Positions 18,073 to 27,520 of a stretch of DNA of 64,000 nucleotides are shown piece after piece (positions within the stretch are counted from its first letter, which is position 1; the number at the start of each line of letters is the position of its first letter). Below the pieces are notes generated by a model. It made no database searches. It saw nothing but the letters and a program-made list of their open reading frames with translations, and had not been told where the DNA came from. The stretch lies in assembly GCA_002378005.1 (NCBI GenBank), contig DFQY01000030.1, positions 83,722 to 147,721 of the forward strand, in the 5' to 3' direction. The position numbers were made by a program, and so were the translations under genes. This stretch comes from Flavobacteriales bacterium UBA3477. GTDB taxonomy: Bacteria; Bacteroidota; Bacteroidia; Flavobacteriales; Schleiferiaceae.

Positions 18073-19337
18073 TGGCAAGGACACGAAGTAGAAATAGAAT
18101 CAAAGTGGACTGGGTAGTAGTACTGACCTATGCTGTGCTGGTCTTCTGGGGGTGGATTTCCATCTACGCAGCCGTTTTTAACGAAGAAGCAGGTAATATT
18201 GTAAATCTCACGCAGGAATACGGCAAGCAAGGCATGTACATGGCCACGAGTTTAGTAATTATTGCGGCTATATTAGTGTCCAATTATCGTCTGTGGACAA
18301 ACTTCGCTCCCTTGTGGTATGCAATAACCATCCTTTTACTCATCGGAGTACTGTTCGCCGGAAAGAAAATAGGCGGTGCCCGAAGTTGGTATGGCATAGG
18401 TGGCTTTAGCTTGCAGCCGGCGGAATTGGCCAAGTTTGCTACGGCCCTAATGATTGGTTTCTACCTCGCCTTACCGCGCACCAACATCAAGCTATGGTCC
18501 AATAGATTAGTCGCTGGTTCCATCTTTATACTCCCTGCACTTCTCATTGGTTTGCAACCCGATGTTGGCTCCAGCTTGGTCTTTATCAGTCTCATCCTTG
18601 TGCTCTATCGCGAAGGCATGCCCGGATATTACATCGGCATCGCCCTGGCCGGAGTCGCCCTGAGCATTTTAGGACTTATGTTCCCACTGAAGTGGACACT
18701 CCTTACCCTCGCGGGGCTATCGGTCCTCATCTTGCTAATATTGCCCAAGAAACGTTTGTACTTCCTGCTCAATGGGCTCGCATTGGCCTTGGCCTCTGCT
18801 ACTGTTTTTGCAGTGGGCCAAGTTATGGAGAACGTCCTCGCCCCTCACCAGCAGGTGCGCATTCGCGTACTCTTGGGGCTTGAGAACGATCCTAGTGGCG
18901 CCGGATACAATACCTTGCAAAGTCTCATTGCCATCGGCTCAGGCGGATGGACCGGAAAGGGGTTTTTAGGCGGTACTCAAACCAAACTCAACTTTGTTCC
19001 TGCCCAGAGTACAGATTATATCTTCTGTACCATTGGGGAAGAATGGGGCTTCTTAGGCGCCACACTCTTGATGGGACTCTTTGCGCTGCTCATTGGTCGT
19101 ATAATTTGGCTGGCAGATAAACAAAAGGACACCTTCTCCAGAGTATATGGCTATGCGGTGGCGGTCATCTTATTTACCCACTGGATCATTAATATCGGAA
19201 TGACCATTGGGCTTGTACCAACTATCGGTATCCCACTGCCTTTCTTTAGTTACGGTGGATCTTCCCTGTGGGGCTTCACAATCCTCTTGTTCATCTTTGT
19301 CAAGCTCGACGCCGAGAGGTGGAACCGACTTTCTTAG
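18072..19337 (+). CDS. rodA: SEDS peptidoglycan glycosyltransferase RodA
   Basis: 421 aa polytopic SEDS protein with about ten membrane helices; polymerises lipid II into glycan strands as partner of PBP2. The long extracellular loop carries FVPAQSTDYIFCTIGEEWG; the Asp of TDYIF (about residue 315) matches the catalytic acid of the family. Other signatures are GGARSWYGIGGFSLQPAELAK and PFFSYGGSS near the end. Last gene of the mre operon, coupled to mrdA through TAATG. Confidence 0.97.
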   Translation: MARTRSRNRIKVDWVVVLTYAVLVFWGWISIYAAVFNEEAGNIVNLTQEYGKQGMYMATSLVIIAAILVSNYRLWTNFAPLWYAITILLLIGVLFAGKKIGGARSWYGIGGFSLQPAELAKFATALMIGFYLALPRTNIKLWSNRLVAGSIFILPALLIGLQPDVGSSLVFISLILVLYREGMPGYYIGIALAGVALSILGLMFPLKWTLLTLAGLSVLILLILPKKRLYFLLNGLALALASATVFAVGQVMENVLAPHQQVRIRVLLGLENDPSGAGYNTLQSLIAIGSGGWTGKGFLGGTQTKLNFVPAQSTDYIFCTIGEEWGFLGATLLMGLFALLIGRIIWLADKQKDTFSRVYGYAVAVILFTHWIINIGMTIGLVPTIGIPLPFFSYGGSSLWGFTILLFIFVKLDAERWNRLS

Positions 19338-19340
19338 CAT

Positions 19341-19370
19341 AAAAACCCCCCGCGGCAGAGCCGCGGGGGG
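19341..19370 (-). terminator. Intrinsic terminator between rodA and ppiD
   Basis: 11-bp GC stem, CCCCCCGCGGC (19346-19356), loop AGA, GCCGCGGGGGG (19360-19370). The A5 tract at 19341-19345 gives a U-tract on the minus strand, so it best serves the ppiD transcript. On the plus strand only a weak U-run follows, but it probably also stops rodA. Confidence 0.85.
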
Positions 19371-19404
19371 TGTTAGGGAATTCAAAATTTTTCTTGTACC
19401 TCGA

Positions 19405-21525
19405 TTAAAACATCAAGTAACGTTGATCATCGATCTTCGCTTTGTCTTGTAGCGCTTTGTACGCTTGAACATTTACGAGGGAGCGCAAACTACGCTGAGT
19501 ATTTTGAGCCATGTTCGTGTAATCAATAACTGGGGCTGGCTGAGTAGCTGATGTCGTTGCGACGAACATACCATTGTTCCCAGCAAGGGTGGGGCTAAGT
19601 GTTCCCGGCTCCAAGCCACAGATTGTTCCTACGATCTCAGCTTCGTTTCCAATTCCCGCGATGTTAGCATTGTTGATACGGAAGCTCAAGCTGCGCACTT
19701 CTTTGCCCATGGCATCAGCAACTTCTTGGATGGTTGTTGCATTGGCCAATGCCGCTTCTACACGCTCCTTGATAATGGCTTTCTTCGCCTCTTTCTTCGC
19801 GCCTTCCATACACTGGTCGGCCACCTGCTCGTAGGACGCCGTGCCTTCTTCAAGAACATCAGTTAGAATGACAACCACATATCCTTTGCCGTCGTTTTCC
19901 AACAAACCGATATTACCTACTTCACGCTCTTCGTCCCAAGCCCAACGTACTACCCGACGGCTTTGACCCAAACCAGGAACCACTTCTTCGAAACGGCCTA
20001 AGTTACGTGCTGGACGCAAGAAGTGATTACGCTCTGTGGCCAATGCGCGGTAATCATCTGCTGATTGTGCATCTGCCGCATATGAAGATGCTGCACTATA
20101 AATGGCTTGAATAGTTTCGTCAGAAGGCAAGATGTTACGAGTGATTTGTCCCACTTTGTAGGCTTCAGTACCGCCTTTTTGATCTGTGATTTCAATGATA
20201 TGGAAACCGAACTGAGTAGGCACTACACCGAGCTTCCCTTCTTTCTGGAAGAAACAGAAGTTCTCGAAGTTCTTCGCCATCATGCCACGCTTAAAGTAGC
20301 CTAGACTACCGCCTTTACCTTTGGCAACAACGTCAGAAGAGAATTCTTCGCTCACGCTTTCAAAGGCACTACGATTACTTTCAAGGTAAGTGAACAAGCT
20401 ATCTGCAAGGGCTTGAGCTTCCATTGGTGAACGAGTTACACTCGCATCTGAACGAGTAGCTCCCGCAAATGGAATCAATATGTGACGCGCTTCTACTGAA
20501 TCTGGAATGACTTTCTTGTCGACCAACTTCAACACTGAATATGCCGAACCTAGATCAATAGGTCCTTTTTGGTACCCTACATCCTGACCTGAAATCAAAG
20601 TATCAAGACCGGTACCTACAAGCTCCACCTCAGTGAAGTACTCTGATACAAAACGATCGTCGCTGTGGAGGTTTACGAAGACACTATCGTCTTCTACGCT
20701 AAACCACTCTAGTGCAAGACCTGCTAGCTCTGCCTTCACGGCATCGCGATCCGCATCAGAAGGCACCAACTGGAAGTTGATGTATTCGATGTTGCGACCT
20801 GCTTTCTGAGTGAACTGGTCTTTGTTGTTTTTGTAATATGCCTTGGCATCTGCTTCTGTTACCTCGATTTCATCTTCGTTTACGTCGATGTAAGGAACAT
20901 ATACATACTGCGCAGGGTGCTGTGCATCACCTCGTATGGTTTGAACTTCCGCCAAACCTGTTGGCATGAACAATGCTTTTTCGATGGCATTGCTGAACTT
21001 GAAGTTTTTCGCTTGATTAGAAACCGCATTTTCAAAGGCCAACCACTGTACCCACATTTCCGTCATTTGTGGGTTCACATCTTTGTTTGCACGTACCTGG
21101 CTTAGGTAGCTGTTGAACATGTTGCGATCGAACTGCCCTAGCTCGTTCGAGAAGTTTTGACGCACATTTGGATTGCTCATGATGTCCATGGCAATTTCCT
21201 CTGGGCTTACAGTCATTCCTGCCGCCTCTAGCTCCGCTGCAAGAACCTCATCCGTTACGATGGCGTTCCACACGAAGTTGGCCAGCTGAACGCTGCTGGT
21301 GTTTGCATATTGTTCTGGGTTTCCAGCGCGTAGTTCTTCCATTTTCTGGCTGAGTTCCAAACGTGTTACATCACGTCCGTTGATAGAACCCACTACGTTC
21401 GGGTCACCGAAGAGTTTCGATCCGCCTGAGCGGAATAAATCACCAAGTACAAAGGCCATCAGTGCCACAAACACGATGACGATCAATAATCCTGAGCGCT
21501 GTCTAATGCGTTCGATTGTTGCCAT
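19405..21525 (-). CDS. ppiD: PpiD/SurA-type periplasmic peptidyl-prolyl isomerase
   Basis: 706 aa. Short cytoplasmic N-terminus, one membrane anchor (about 12-30, SGLLIVIVFVALMAFVLGDLF), a SurA_N-like chaperone arm, a parvulin domain (about 340-455: VEARHILIPFAG, GSLGYFKRGMM, QFGFHIIEI), and a long C-terminal helical extension. PpiD-type proteins sit at the inner membrane and help fold outer membrane and secreted proteins as they leave Sec. It closes the minus-strand envelope run that begins at coaX and lies 49 bp after the CBS-domain gene. A near-match -7 box (TATATTCG, 21553-21560) could give it its own promoter. Confidence 0.93.
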   Translation of the reverse strand: MATIERIRQRSGLLIVIVFVALMAFVLGDLFRSGGSKLFGDPNVVGSINGRDVTRLELSQKMEELRAGNPEQYANTSSVQLANFVWNAIVTDEVLAAELEAAGMTVSPEEIAMDIMSNPNVRQNFSNELGQFDRNMFNSYLSQVRANKDVNPQMTEMWVQWLAFENAVSNQAKNFKFSNAIEKALFMPTGLAEVQTIRGDAQHPAQYVYVPYIDVNEDEIEVTEADAKAYYKNNKDQFTQKAGRNIEYINFQLVPSDADRDAVKAELAGLALEWFSVEDDSVFVNLHSDDRFVSEYFTEVELVGTGLDTLISGQDVGYQKGPIDLGSAYSVLKLVDKKVIPDSVEARHILIPFAGATRSDASVTRSPMEAQALADSLFTYLESNRSAFESVSEEFSSDVVAKGKGGSLGYFKRGMMAKNFENFCFFQKEGKLGVVPTQFGFHIIEITDQKGGTEAYKVGQITRNILPSDETIQAIYSAASSYAADAQSADDYRALATERNHFLRPARNLGRFEEVVPGLGQSRRVVRWAWDEEREVGNIGLLENDGKGYVVVILTDVLEEGTASYEQVADQCMEGAKKEAKKAIIKERVEAALANATTIQEVADAMGKEVRSLSFRINNANIAGIGNEAEIVGTICGLEPGTLSPTLAGNNGMFVATTSATQPAPVIDYTNMAQNTQRSLRSLVNVQAYKALQDKAKIDDQRYLMF

Positions 21526-21574
21526 GTTGCTCCAATTAAATATATAAGTCTGCGAATATAAGCAATGGGGGGCA

Positions 21575-22828
21575 TTATTTCGCCCTCACAAGCACCTCTT
21601 CGAGTCGATTAGATTTTGTTTTTTGGACCACGAATAAAAATAGGTCCGTTCTAACCACTGTTCCCTTCTCTGGAATACTCTCGTAGAGGTCGAGCAAGTA
21701 ACCGCCAAGGGTGTTGTAATTCTCGCTTTCCGGGAGGTCCAACCCCCACTTTTCATTGAGATAAGACAATTCTAATCTTGCAGAAAACAGCCACTCACCG
21801 TCGGCCAATTTCTTTTCGAGCAACGCATCGCTGTCGTGCTCATCCTCGATCTCACCGAAAATCTCCTCTATGACATCTTCCAGGGTAATCATCCCGCTCG
21901 TCCCTCCGTGTTCATCGAGGACAATGGCGATGTTGCGCTTTTCCCTAGTGAAAAGGTTGAGTATCTCGTCGGCCCGCATGCTTTCTGGAATGAAACTTAC
22001 CGGGCGCAAAACGCGTTGGATGTTATCAGGCTTTTTAAACAGCTCGAAAGCATGAACGTACCCAATAATTTTATCGATGTTTTCCTCATAGACAAGGAGC
22101 TTGCTGTACCCACTGTGGATGAAAATCTCGCGCACTTTCTCGGGAGTCGTTTGTACCTCTACCCCTTCGATTTCAGTTCTAGGAATCATGAATTCTCGCG
22201 CCTTGGTTTCGGGAAACTCCAAAGCGTTTTTGAAGATCTCTAATTCTGGATCTACATCGGATTCACCTTCCACATTGTTAGGAACGCGTTCGCGTACAAA
22301 ATGATCAAGTTCCAAGCGTCCAAAAGCGGTGGTTTCTTCGGCCAATTCCAATCTGAATAAGTACTTCAAAAAGAATTGGCTAATGCCCAACATCAGCGCA
22401 CTAGGCACACGGAGTATCCAATACAATACGAAGGCCGGAATGCTCAACCAGTTCATCAATCCTTCGGCATTTTGACGGAATACCGCTTTAGGCAAAAACT
22501 CCGCCAGCACCAGAATAACCACGGTAGAAACGGAAGTCTCCATCAAAAGAATGAGGTATTCCCATGCCCCCCAGCTAGTGAAGATAGGCTCCATCCAACG
22601 GTGCATGTAATTTCCGTACAACACCAAGGCTACATTATTTCCAACCAAGATGGCCGCAATAAATGGCGCAGGGCGATCTACCAAATACCCCAAAGATTTG
22701 TAAGCTAAGCGTCCTTTTTGACGCTCGAGCTCCACGTGGAGTTTGTTGATGCTTAAATAGGCCATCTCCAACCCCGAGAACAGGGCCGAAAAGAAAATGG
22801 CTAAGAGTATGGGAATGAATATTTCCAC
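21575..22828 (-). CDS. CNNM/CBS-domain membrane protein (hemolysin C/CorC family, GldE paralogue)
   Basis: 417 aa. CNNM transmembrane domain (about 1-175), two CBS domains (about 200-325: FMIPRTEIEGVEV, IAIVLDEHGGTSGMITLEDVIEEIFGEIEDE), and a CorC_HlyC domain at the C-terminus (about 335-415, YNTLGGYLLDLYESIP). Characterised relatives export Mg2+ or are needed for ion balance; 'hemolysin' is a historical name. It starts with GTG at 22828, sharing one base with the TAG of the preceding 63-aa gene. A second, similar protein (GldE) is encoded at 50954-52279. Confidence 0.9.
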   Translation of the reverse strand: MEIFIPILLAIFFSALFSGLEMAYLSINKLHVELERQKGRLAYKSLGYLVDRPAPFIAAILVGNNVALVLYGNYMHRWMEPIFTSWGAWEYLILLMETSVSTVVILVLAEFLPKAVFRQNAEGLMNWLSIPAFVLYWILRVPSALMLGISQFFLKYLFRLELAEETTAFGRLELDHFVRERVPNNVEGESDVDPELEIFKNALEFPETKAREFMIPRTEIEGVEVQTTPEKVREIFIHSGYSKLLVYEENIDKIIGYVHAFELFKKPDNIQRVLRPVSFIPESMRADEILNLFTREKRNIAIVLDEHGGTSGMITLEDVIEEIFGEIEDEHDSDALLEKKLADGEWLFSARLELSYLNEKWGLDLPESENYNTLGGYLLDLYESIPEKGTVVRTDLFLFVVQKTKSNRLEEVLVRAK

Positions 22829-23019
22829 TAGTCTTTGTTCATCGCTTTAATGCGTGATCGGCGGCGTAGGAAATACATAAAAATGGCCACGCCTAAGAAG
22901 AGGCTAAACTGAATGCTGCGGGTCATATTTGATTGTTCCCAAGCAAAATACACCTCTACGGCGCTTACTGCTGCAACTCCTAGCCACAATACTTCTACAA
23001 TTCGTAGGGCTCTATTCAT
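22828..23019 (-). CDS. Small two-helix membrane protein (63 aa), function unknown
   Basis: The frame is open to 23085, but the ATG at 23019 (MNRALRIVEVLWLGVAAVSA) gives a compact protein with two hydrophobic helices (about 5-22 and 36-52) and a basic tail (RRRSRIKAMNKD). It overlaps the lptC stop by 8 bp, and its TAG shares one base with the GTG of the next gene. Such tight packing between lptC and a CNNM/CBS gene suggests translation coupled to both. I do not recognise the family. Confidence 0.75.
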   Translation of the reverse strand: MNRALRIVEVLWLGVAAVSAVEVYFAWEQSNMTRSIQFSLFLGVAIFMYFLRRRSRIKAMNKD

Positions 23020-23560
23020 CGTCAATGGTAATTTCTCCTTGTACCTTAAAGATACGATAGGTATTGAATTCTTGGTCAGCTTCAAACCCTTTGCCAGTAA
23101 TCAACTGACCGTCGGTTCGAATTTGCACCTTGGCATCACTGTATAAACGTTCCTCTTTTTTATTCCAGTACAAGCGCTCCGTCTTCATTCGTTCGCCCTT
23201 GCCATTAGTCAATACCACGTTGCCTCCAATGGCCCAAAGATCATCGTCTTTCAGTTGTCGCGCGGTATCGGCCTCGAGCACAGTGGAAGAAAGGGTTTTC
23301 CCGTTATAAAATTGGACCCGGATACGATCTCCAAAGAATACATAGGCTGGGTCTTGATTTCCATAATCCTGAACCAATCCCGCATGAATCTCGAGCATTT
23401 TCTGTCCCGAATCGCTGTAAGTAATGGTCGCGCCAATCTGTTCGTTCAGAGGGTAATTTTGCGGCGAATCGCTCACTTCTTGTACTTCTTTCACATCATT
23501 GCGGCATGCTCCCAAAAGGAAGATGAAGGTGCTTATTAGGAAGAAAGTTGTACGGTTCAT
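23012..23560 (-). CDS. lptC: LPS export protein LptC (lipoprotein form)
   Basis: 182 aa. The N-terminus MNRTTFFLISTFIFLLGAC has a lipobox with Cys19, so the protein is predicted to be lipid-anchored rather than held by a bitopic helix as in E. coli LptC. The rest is an LptC/OstA-like beta-jellyroll with alternating strands (ITYSDSGQKMLEIHAG, GGNVVLTNGKGERMKTERLYW, YSDAKVQIRTDGQLITGKGF). It would carry lipopolysaccharide from LptB2FG toward LptA/LptD. It follows a terminator hairpin, so it may have its own promoter. Confidence 0.88.
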   Translation of the reverse strand: MNRTTFFLISTFIFLLGACRNDVKEVQEVSDSPQNYPLNEQIGATITYSDSGQKMLEIHAGLVQDYGNQDPAYVFFGDRIRVQFYNGKTLSSTVLEADTARQLKDDDLWAIGGNVVLTNGKGERMKTERLYWNKKEERLYSDAKVQIRTDGQLITGKGFEADQEFNTYRIFKVQGEITIDDE

Positions 23561-23583
23561 ATGACCAATTTCGTAAAAAAGAA

Positions 23584-23610
23584 AATCCCTCGAGCACAGC
23601 CCGAGGGATT
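23584..23610 (-). terminator. Intrinsic terminator after the 556-aa repeat protein gene
   Basis: Stem AATCCCTCG (23584-23592) and CGAGGGATT (23602-23610), 9-nt loop. On the minus strand the stem is followed by T-rich sequence. It separates the coaX-OMP-repeat protein transcript from lptC. Confidence 0.75.
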
Positions 23611-23633
23611 CTTTAGTTCTTCGCGGGAGTTTC

Positions 23634-25304
23634 TTAGTAGAACTTCACCGTTATAGTTTCGTTTACCCAACAGCCAATGCGTACTTGGTCACCTTCTTTG
23701 TAGCCCAACTGGAAAGCAACACCTTTATCTGGCACCGCTTTCGAGTAAGCGCTGATCAACTTCGTTGCCTTATCCGCAACTTCTGGGTCGATACTGCGGG
23801 CGTAGCTCAACTTGTTGATTGCTGCCCAGTATACTGCGTTTTTCTCAACGGCATTGCTACCACAATCACCTGCTGCCTCAGCGTAAATAGTCGCTAGGTA
23901 CAAGTATGGGTTACCCCAGTCCTTGCGCAATTGGCCAGCAGCCAAACAGTTGCTCTTTGCTAAGCCAGAAAGACCCATTTTGTTATTTACATAGGCTAAG
24001 CCCATGTAATCGTTTGCCTTACGACGCAAATCTTCTTCTTGCTCGATGGCTTCAACATAGTACTTTTTCGCCATGGCCCAATCCTCTTTCATAACATCTA
24101 ACTTCGCCATTTTTCTAGCAGCCAATGCACTTGGCTCGATATCATATAAGGTTTCGGCGATCTTTATGAATACTGGTAAATCTATACAAGAAGTCAACTC
24201 GCCGTTGTCGTCCATGCGCTCTTTCTGCAACATGTTACCTGCACGCTTCAACCACTCTATATCGTCTTTATTCGCTGCAAAGGATTCTTCGTTGTAGATG
24301 CGACCCAACTTATCACAAGTCAATAGCGGACTCAAGATTTTTTCGATGTTGCGCTGTACTGCTTCTATGTTACGAAGGCGAATCTCATTGTTTGAGATTT
24401 TGCGCTTATCTACTGAAGTATAACCTTCTTCGTCTAATTGGTATTTAGTTTTCAACTCTTCAGCCTTGTCCAATACCGCTACAAGCTCCGCGGTTGCATC
24501 GTCCATTACTGGCTTCACTAGTGGTGGCAACTTCGCCGCTTGCTTCATTCTTTTCTTGGAAGAGTTATTATATGCATCGGTAGAATCGTACGCTGCCATC
24601 GCCGCTGCAAATTCAGCTTTCGCTGCTTGCGCGTGTGGAGTTACGCTATCTGCATAAGCAATCCAACCCATTACAGAATCTGCTTTCAATCCAAGATTAT
24701 AGTTCTCCACGTTGAGGGTATTGAAGTTGAATTCCAACGCTACTAATGCGCTGTTGTACACCTCAAACAGACGCTCAACGTCCTTATTCTTATTAAACTC
24801 CTTCACATTAGCTTGGAAGTAACGGTCGATATGTGCCACAGACATAGTATCTCCCAACAAGCTTTTTGCGTCTTCGAACATCACTACTGCTTTGGAGACG
24901 CTATCCGCATCTTTCTTGTAGTAGTTGTAGAAGTGGTAAGCTTTTGAAGAAAGTGCATTTGCTTTTTCTTCAGGGAAGTGAGTAGCAAAAGAATCAAGCA
25001 TACCCAATAACTCTTGGATGTAGCTGTTTTTCGATGCCTCATCAGAAGCAGATTTGATCATTGCTTCAAGGATGTTATCACCGTAAGTATAGATACGAAT
25101 GTTTGCCGCCGGACAAGTTTCGTACAATGCCTTCCATGAATCATAAGCATCCACGTAGTTCTTGCCTTGGTAGTAAGAACCCATGATGTTGTAATTCTCA
25201 AAACATGACACAGAATCTGCGATGGAATTTCCCCACTTTGATTCTTGAGCGGTCAAGCCCGTTGCCATAAAAACAATTCCCAATATGAAGAGGATTCGTT
25301 TCAT
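23634..25304 (-). CDS. Periplasmic tetratricopeptide-like repeat protein, function unknown
   Basis: 556 aa. Signal peptide (about 1-20, MATGLTAQ). The rest is alpha-helical with TPR-like pairs (YYQGKNYVDAYDSWKALYETCP, about 43-64; MKEDWAMAKKYYVEAIEQEEDLRRKANDYMGLAYVNNKMG, about 415-455) and a central charged helical part. No enzymatic motif was seen. The C-terminus ends in a small beta segment (VRIGCWVNETITVKFY). It is cotranscribed after the FadL-like outer membrane protein (12-bp gap). A scaffold role in the periplasm is inference from fold and context. Confidence 0.8.
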   Translation of the reverse strand: MKRILFILGIVFMATGLTAQESKWGNSIADSVSCFENYNIMGSYYQGKNYVDAYDSWKALYETCPAANIRIYTYGDNILEAMIKSASDEASKNSYIQELLGMLDSFATHFPEEKANALSSKAYHFYNYYKKDADSVSKAVVMFEDAKSLLGDTMSVAHIDRYFQANVKEFNKNKDVERLFEVYNSALVALEFNFNTLNVENYNLGLKADSVMGWIAYADSVTPHAQAAKAEFAAAMAAYDSTDAYNNSSKKRMKQAAKLPPLVKPVMDDATAELVAVLDKAEELKTKYQLDEEGYTSVDKRKISNNEIRLRNIEAVQRNIEKILSPLLTCDKLGRIYNEESFAANKDDIEWLKRAGNMLQKERMDDNGELTSCIDLPVFIKIAETLYDIEPSALAARKMAKLDVMKEDWAMAKKYYVEAIEQEEDLRRKANDYMGLAYVNNKMGLSGLAKSNCLAAGQLRKDWGNPYLYLATIYAEAAGDCGSNAVEKNAVYWAAINKLSYARSIDPEVADKATKLISAYSKAVPDKGVAFQLGYKEGDQVRIGCWVNETITVKFY

Positions 25305-25316
25305 AATAATCTGATT

Positions 25317-26651
25317 TTATCTATATCTAAATTTCTGGAACCACTTGTCATTCAACGTGATTCCTAGGTTAATGTTCCAATAATCTTCTTTAAGGTGGCT
25401 GTCGACACCGTCCCAACGTTGCCCTAGTCCCATACTTAAATTCAAAAAGCTTGCCTTTTGTTCACCTGGCGCCAAAGAACGGTAGATGATAGGCATGCTC
25501 ACACCGAAATTCACCTCTCTGGTGGTGTAGCTCTGTTCGTCCCAATGGTATTGGCCTATTTCTCGTGAAGCGCCAAAGCGGTAACGCGAGATCGCGAAGA
25601 CATTCGAGGTGCGATTCAACTGAGAGAACACATAAGCTGGTACAAATACCAAACCGGCGCTCGCACGTTCGCTCAAGCTAAACTGTGTTTGCGGAGCTAC
25701 ATCCCCTGTCGGAGCAAATCCGCGGAATTCATGCCAATTGGTCATTCGATAGTCCATTACGAAATCCCAAGCATTGACCGGAATACCTTCTACCTTTTTG
25801 CTCAGTCCAAAACCAACGCCGTAGAAAGACGGTAGGATCATGGAACCATCACTGGCCAAGTTGTAATACAGGGTATCAATGGGCGTTTCCACAATACCGC
25901 TATTAATAAAGGTGTACTGCGTCGTAATCTCACGAGCGTTCATCTCACCACCTAAACCGTAAACGGCCCCTGCAACTAAGTGGTAGTTTTTGATATCACC
26001 CTGCAGCTGCATACCTGCATCAAAGGTGAAATCACTAATACCGTGTTTGGTCGTCTTGCTCACCGATAAGTAACGGTTATCTGCTATGATGGTCTTGTTG
26101 CTGGAAACTTCCTCTCCAAAAATATATTTCGCATTACCCCCGACACTGAACCACGGTACAGGCTGAAGCGCAAGGCCCAAGGTAAACTGGTCGTAACCGC
26201 CAGAACCAAGGGAACGGTATTCGTACAATCCGAAGTCGTCCGAGGTATCCGCGACACTCACATTATATCCTTTGGCAGCATATGGCGCCAATGAAAAAGC
26301 TCCTCCGATCCAATCCGCAAACTTGAAACCGAAACCGAAGTAGTCGAAGTAGGTGTTAAAGTTTGTTTGATCAATGCCCTCAGTAGGGATTTGGTGACGG
26401 AAAGAACGATGTGCACCACTCATCTCCAAAGTCGTGTATTCCATGTTGGCGTAACCGGCTGGATTCAAGATGTTGATGGTGAACCTATCAGAATATGCAA
26501 TGCCCGTGCCTCCCATTCCCAGGTAGGCCGGACTAATTCCGAAAGTAGTCTCACCAATACCTTGAATACTCAACGGACTCACGGAGTTCGTTTGAGCTGT
26601 GGCCAATTGGCTGAAAGTGAGGGTAAAAACAATGCCCAACGGCAGAAACAT
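25317..26651 (-). CDS. FadL/OMPP1-like outer membrane protein
   Basis: 444 aa. Signal peptide from the ATG at 26651 (MFLPLGIVFTLTFSQLATAQ), then the typical FadL-like N-terminus (GIGETTFGISPAYLGMGGTGIAYSDRFTINILNPAGYA) and alternating amphipathic strands ending in an aromatic residue pattern (DKWFQKFRYR). The frame is open to 26729, but the chosen ATG lies 4 nt after the coaX stop and gives a clean signal peptide. FadL relatives import hydrophobic compounds; the substrate here is unknown. Confidence 0.85.
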   Translation of the reverse strand: MFLPLGIVFTLTFSQLATAQTNSVSPLSIQGIGETTFGISPAYLGMGGTGIAYSDRFTINILNPAGYANMEYTTLEMSGAHRSFRHQIPTEGIDQTNFNTYFDYFGFGFKFADWIGGAFSLAPYAAKGYNVSVADTSDDFGLYEYRSLGSGGYDQFTLGLALQPVPWFSVGGNAKYIFGEEVSSNKTIIADNRYLSVSKTTKHGISDFTFDAGMQLQGDIKNYHLVAGAVYGLGGEMNAREITTQYTFINSGIVETPIDTLYYNLASDGSMILPSFYGVGFGLSKKVEGIPVNAWDFVMDYRMTNWHEFRGFAPTGDVAPQTQFSLSERASAGLVFVPAYVFSQLNRTSNVFAISRYRFGASREIGQYHWDEQSYTTREVNFGVSMPIIYRSLAPGEQKASFLNLSMGLGQRWDGVDSHLKEDYWNINLGITLNDKWFQKFRYR

Positions 26652-26655
26652 AGAC

Positions 26656-27381
26656 TTAACTAAGTCCTTGATTCTTAAAATATTCGTGTATGCGTTTGAG
26701 GGCATGTAGTTCATAATTCGAGGGTGCAAATATGTGCTTTTTTAAGTGGTTTCGCAAAGCTTTTCTATCCCCACCGCAAATGACCACTGTATTGAGGTCG
26801 AATTCATGGCAAAATTGGGCACTCATACCTTCCACCTCTTTCACTATTGCAACATTCACGCCAGCCTGCAGGCTTCCTTCTGTGCTTGTCCCTAAAATGG
26901 GCGCTTCCGGGTTGCATTCCACTAACGGCAAAGCACTTGTATAGTCGTTCATAGCGCGGAATCGCATCTGTAAACCTGGGCTAATCGCACCTCCTTTGAA
27001 GGCACCATTTTTAACAATATTATAAGTAATGCAGGTCCCCATAGTGATCACCAAAAGGTCCTGCTGAAACTCTAGCCAGGTCGCGTTCGCAAGGAGAAGT
27101 CTATCCAAACCCAAAGTGCGGGGCGTATCGTAGTGCATTTCTAGGGGCCAATGCGACTCTGCCGTTATACGCTTCACATCCTTAGGCATGGCATATGGCC
27201 AGTGGCCGCTGCAGCTGGCCAAAGCCTCCACCTCATTTGAATGAGATAGCCAACGCTCAATTCCAGCGACAAATTCATCCACGTGTGATTCCGCTGGTAA
27301 GACCAGAAACTCTTCAGCCGCACCTTCCTTGAAGAACGCAGCTTTGAGCATAGTATTCCCTATGTCAATTGCGATAAACAC
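26656..27381 (-). CDS. coaX: Type III pantothenate kinase
   Basis: Phosphorylates pantothenate, the first step of coenzyme A synthesis. 241 aa. The phosphate-binding IDIGNTMLKAAFF (4-16), the GxDR-type signature TPRTLGLDRLLLANA, and VITMGTCITYNIV are all present. The start is a GTG at 27381, with a near-match -7 box 4 nt upstream. It opens the minus-strand envelope run. Confidence 0.94.
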   Translation of the reverse strand: MFIAIDIGNTMLKAAFFKEGAAEEFLVLPAESHVDEFVAGIERWLSHSNEVEALASCSGHWPYAMPKDVKRITAESHWPLEMHYDTPRTLGLDRLLLANATWLEFQQDLLVITMGTCITYNIVKNGAFKGGAISPGLQMRFRAMNDYTSALPLVECNPEAPILGTSTEGSLQAGVNVAIVKEVEGMSAQFCHEFDLNTVVICGGDRKALRNHLKKHIFAPSNYELHALKRIHEYFKNQGLS

Positions 27382-27385
27382 ACTG

Positions 27386-27393
27386 CAAAAATG
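27386..27393 (-). promoter_or_regulatory. Probable -7 element of coaX (leaderless geometry)
   Basis: CATTTTTG on the minus strand, one mismatch to TAnnTTTG, followed by CAGT and the GTG start. The 4-nt gap would give a leaderless mRNA. Confidence 0.4.
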
Positions 27394-27502
27394 AGCTTAA
27401 TTCCTCACTCTGCATCGCTTTTCACGCAGAATCTCTTGAAGTACAAGTAATTGAACAATTGAACTTTTTTCATTTCATATTTCCTCATTTCAATTGTGGG
27501 TG

Positions 27503-27510
27503 TATATTTG
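27503..27510 (+). promoter_or_regulatory. -7 promoter element of tRNA-Phe
   Basis: TATATTTG, an exact TAnnTTTG match, ending 10 nt before the first base of the tRNA. Confidence 0.6.
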
Positions 27511-27520
27511 CCGCCCTATC

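Noticed and set aside
27455..27497. Inverted repeat ACAATTGAA/TTCAATTGT upstream of tRNA-Phe
   Set aside because: AT-rich 9-bp arms with a 25-nt spacer are expected by chance in this region; no operator function can be argued.
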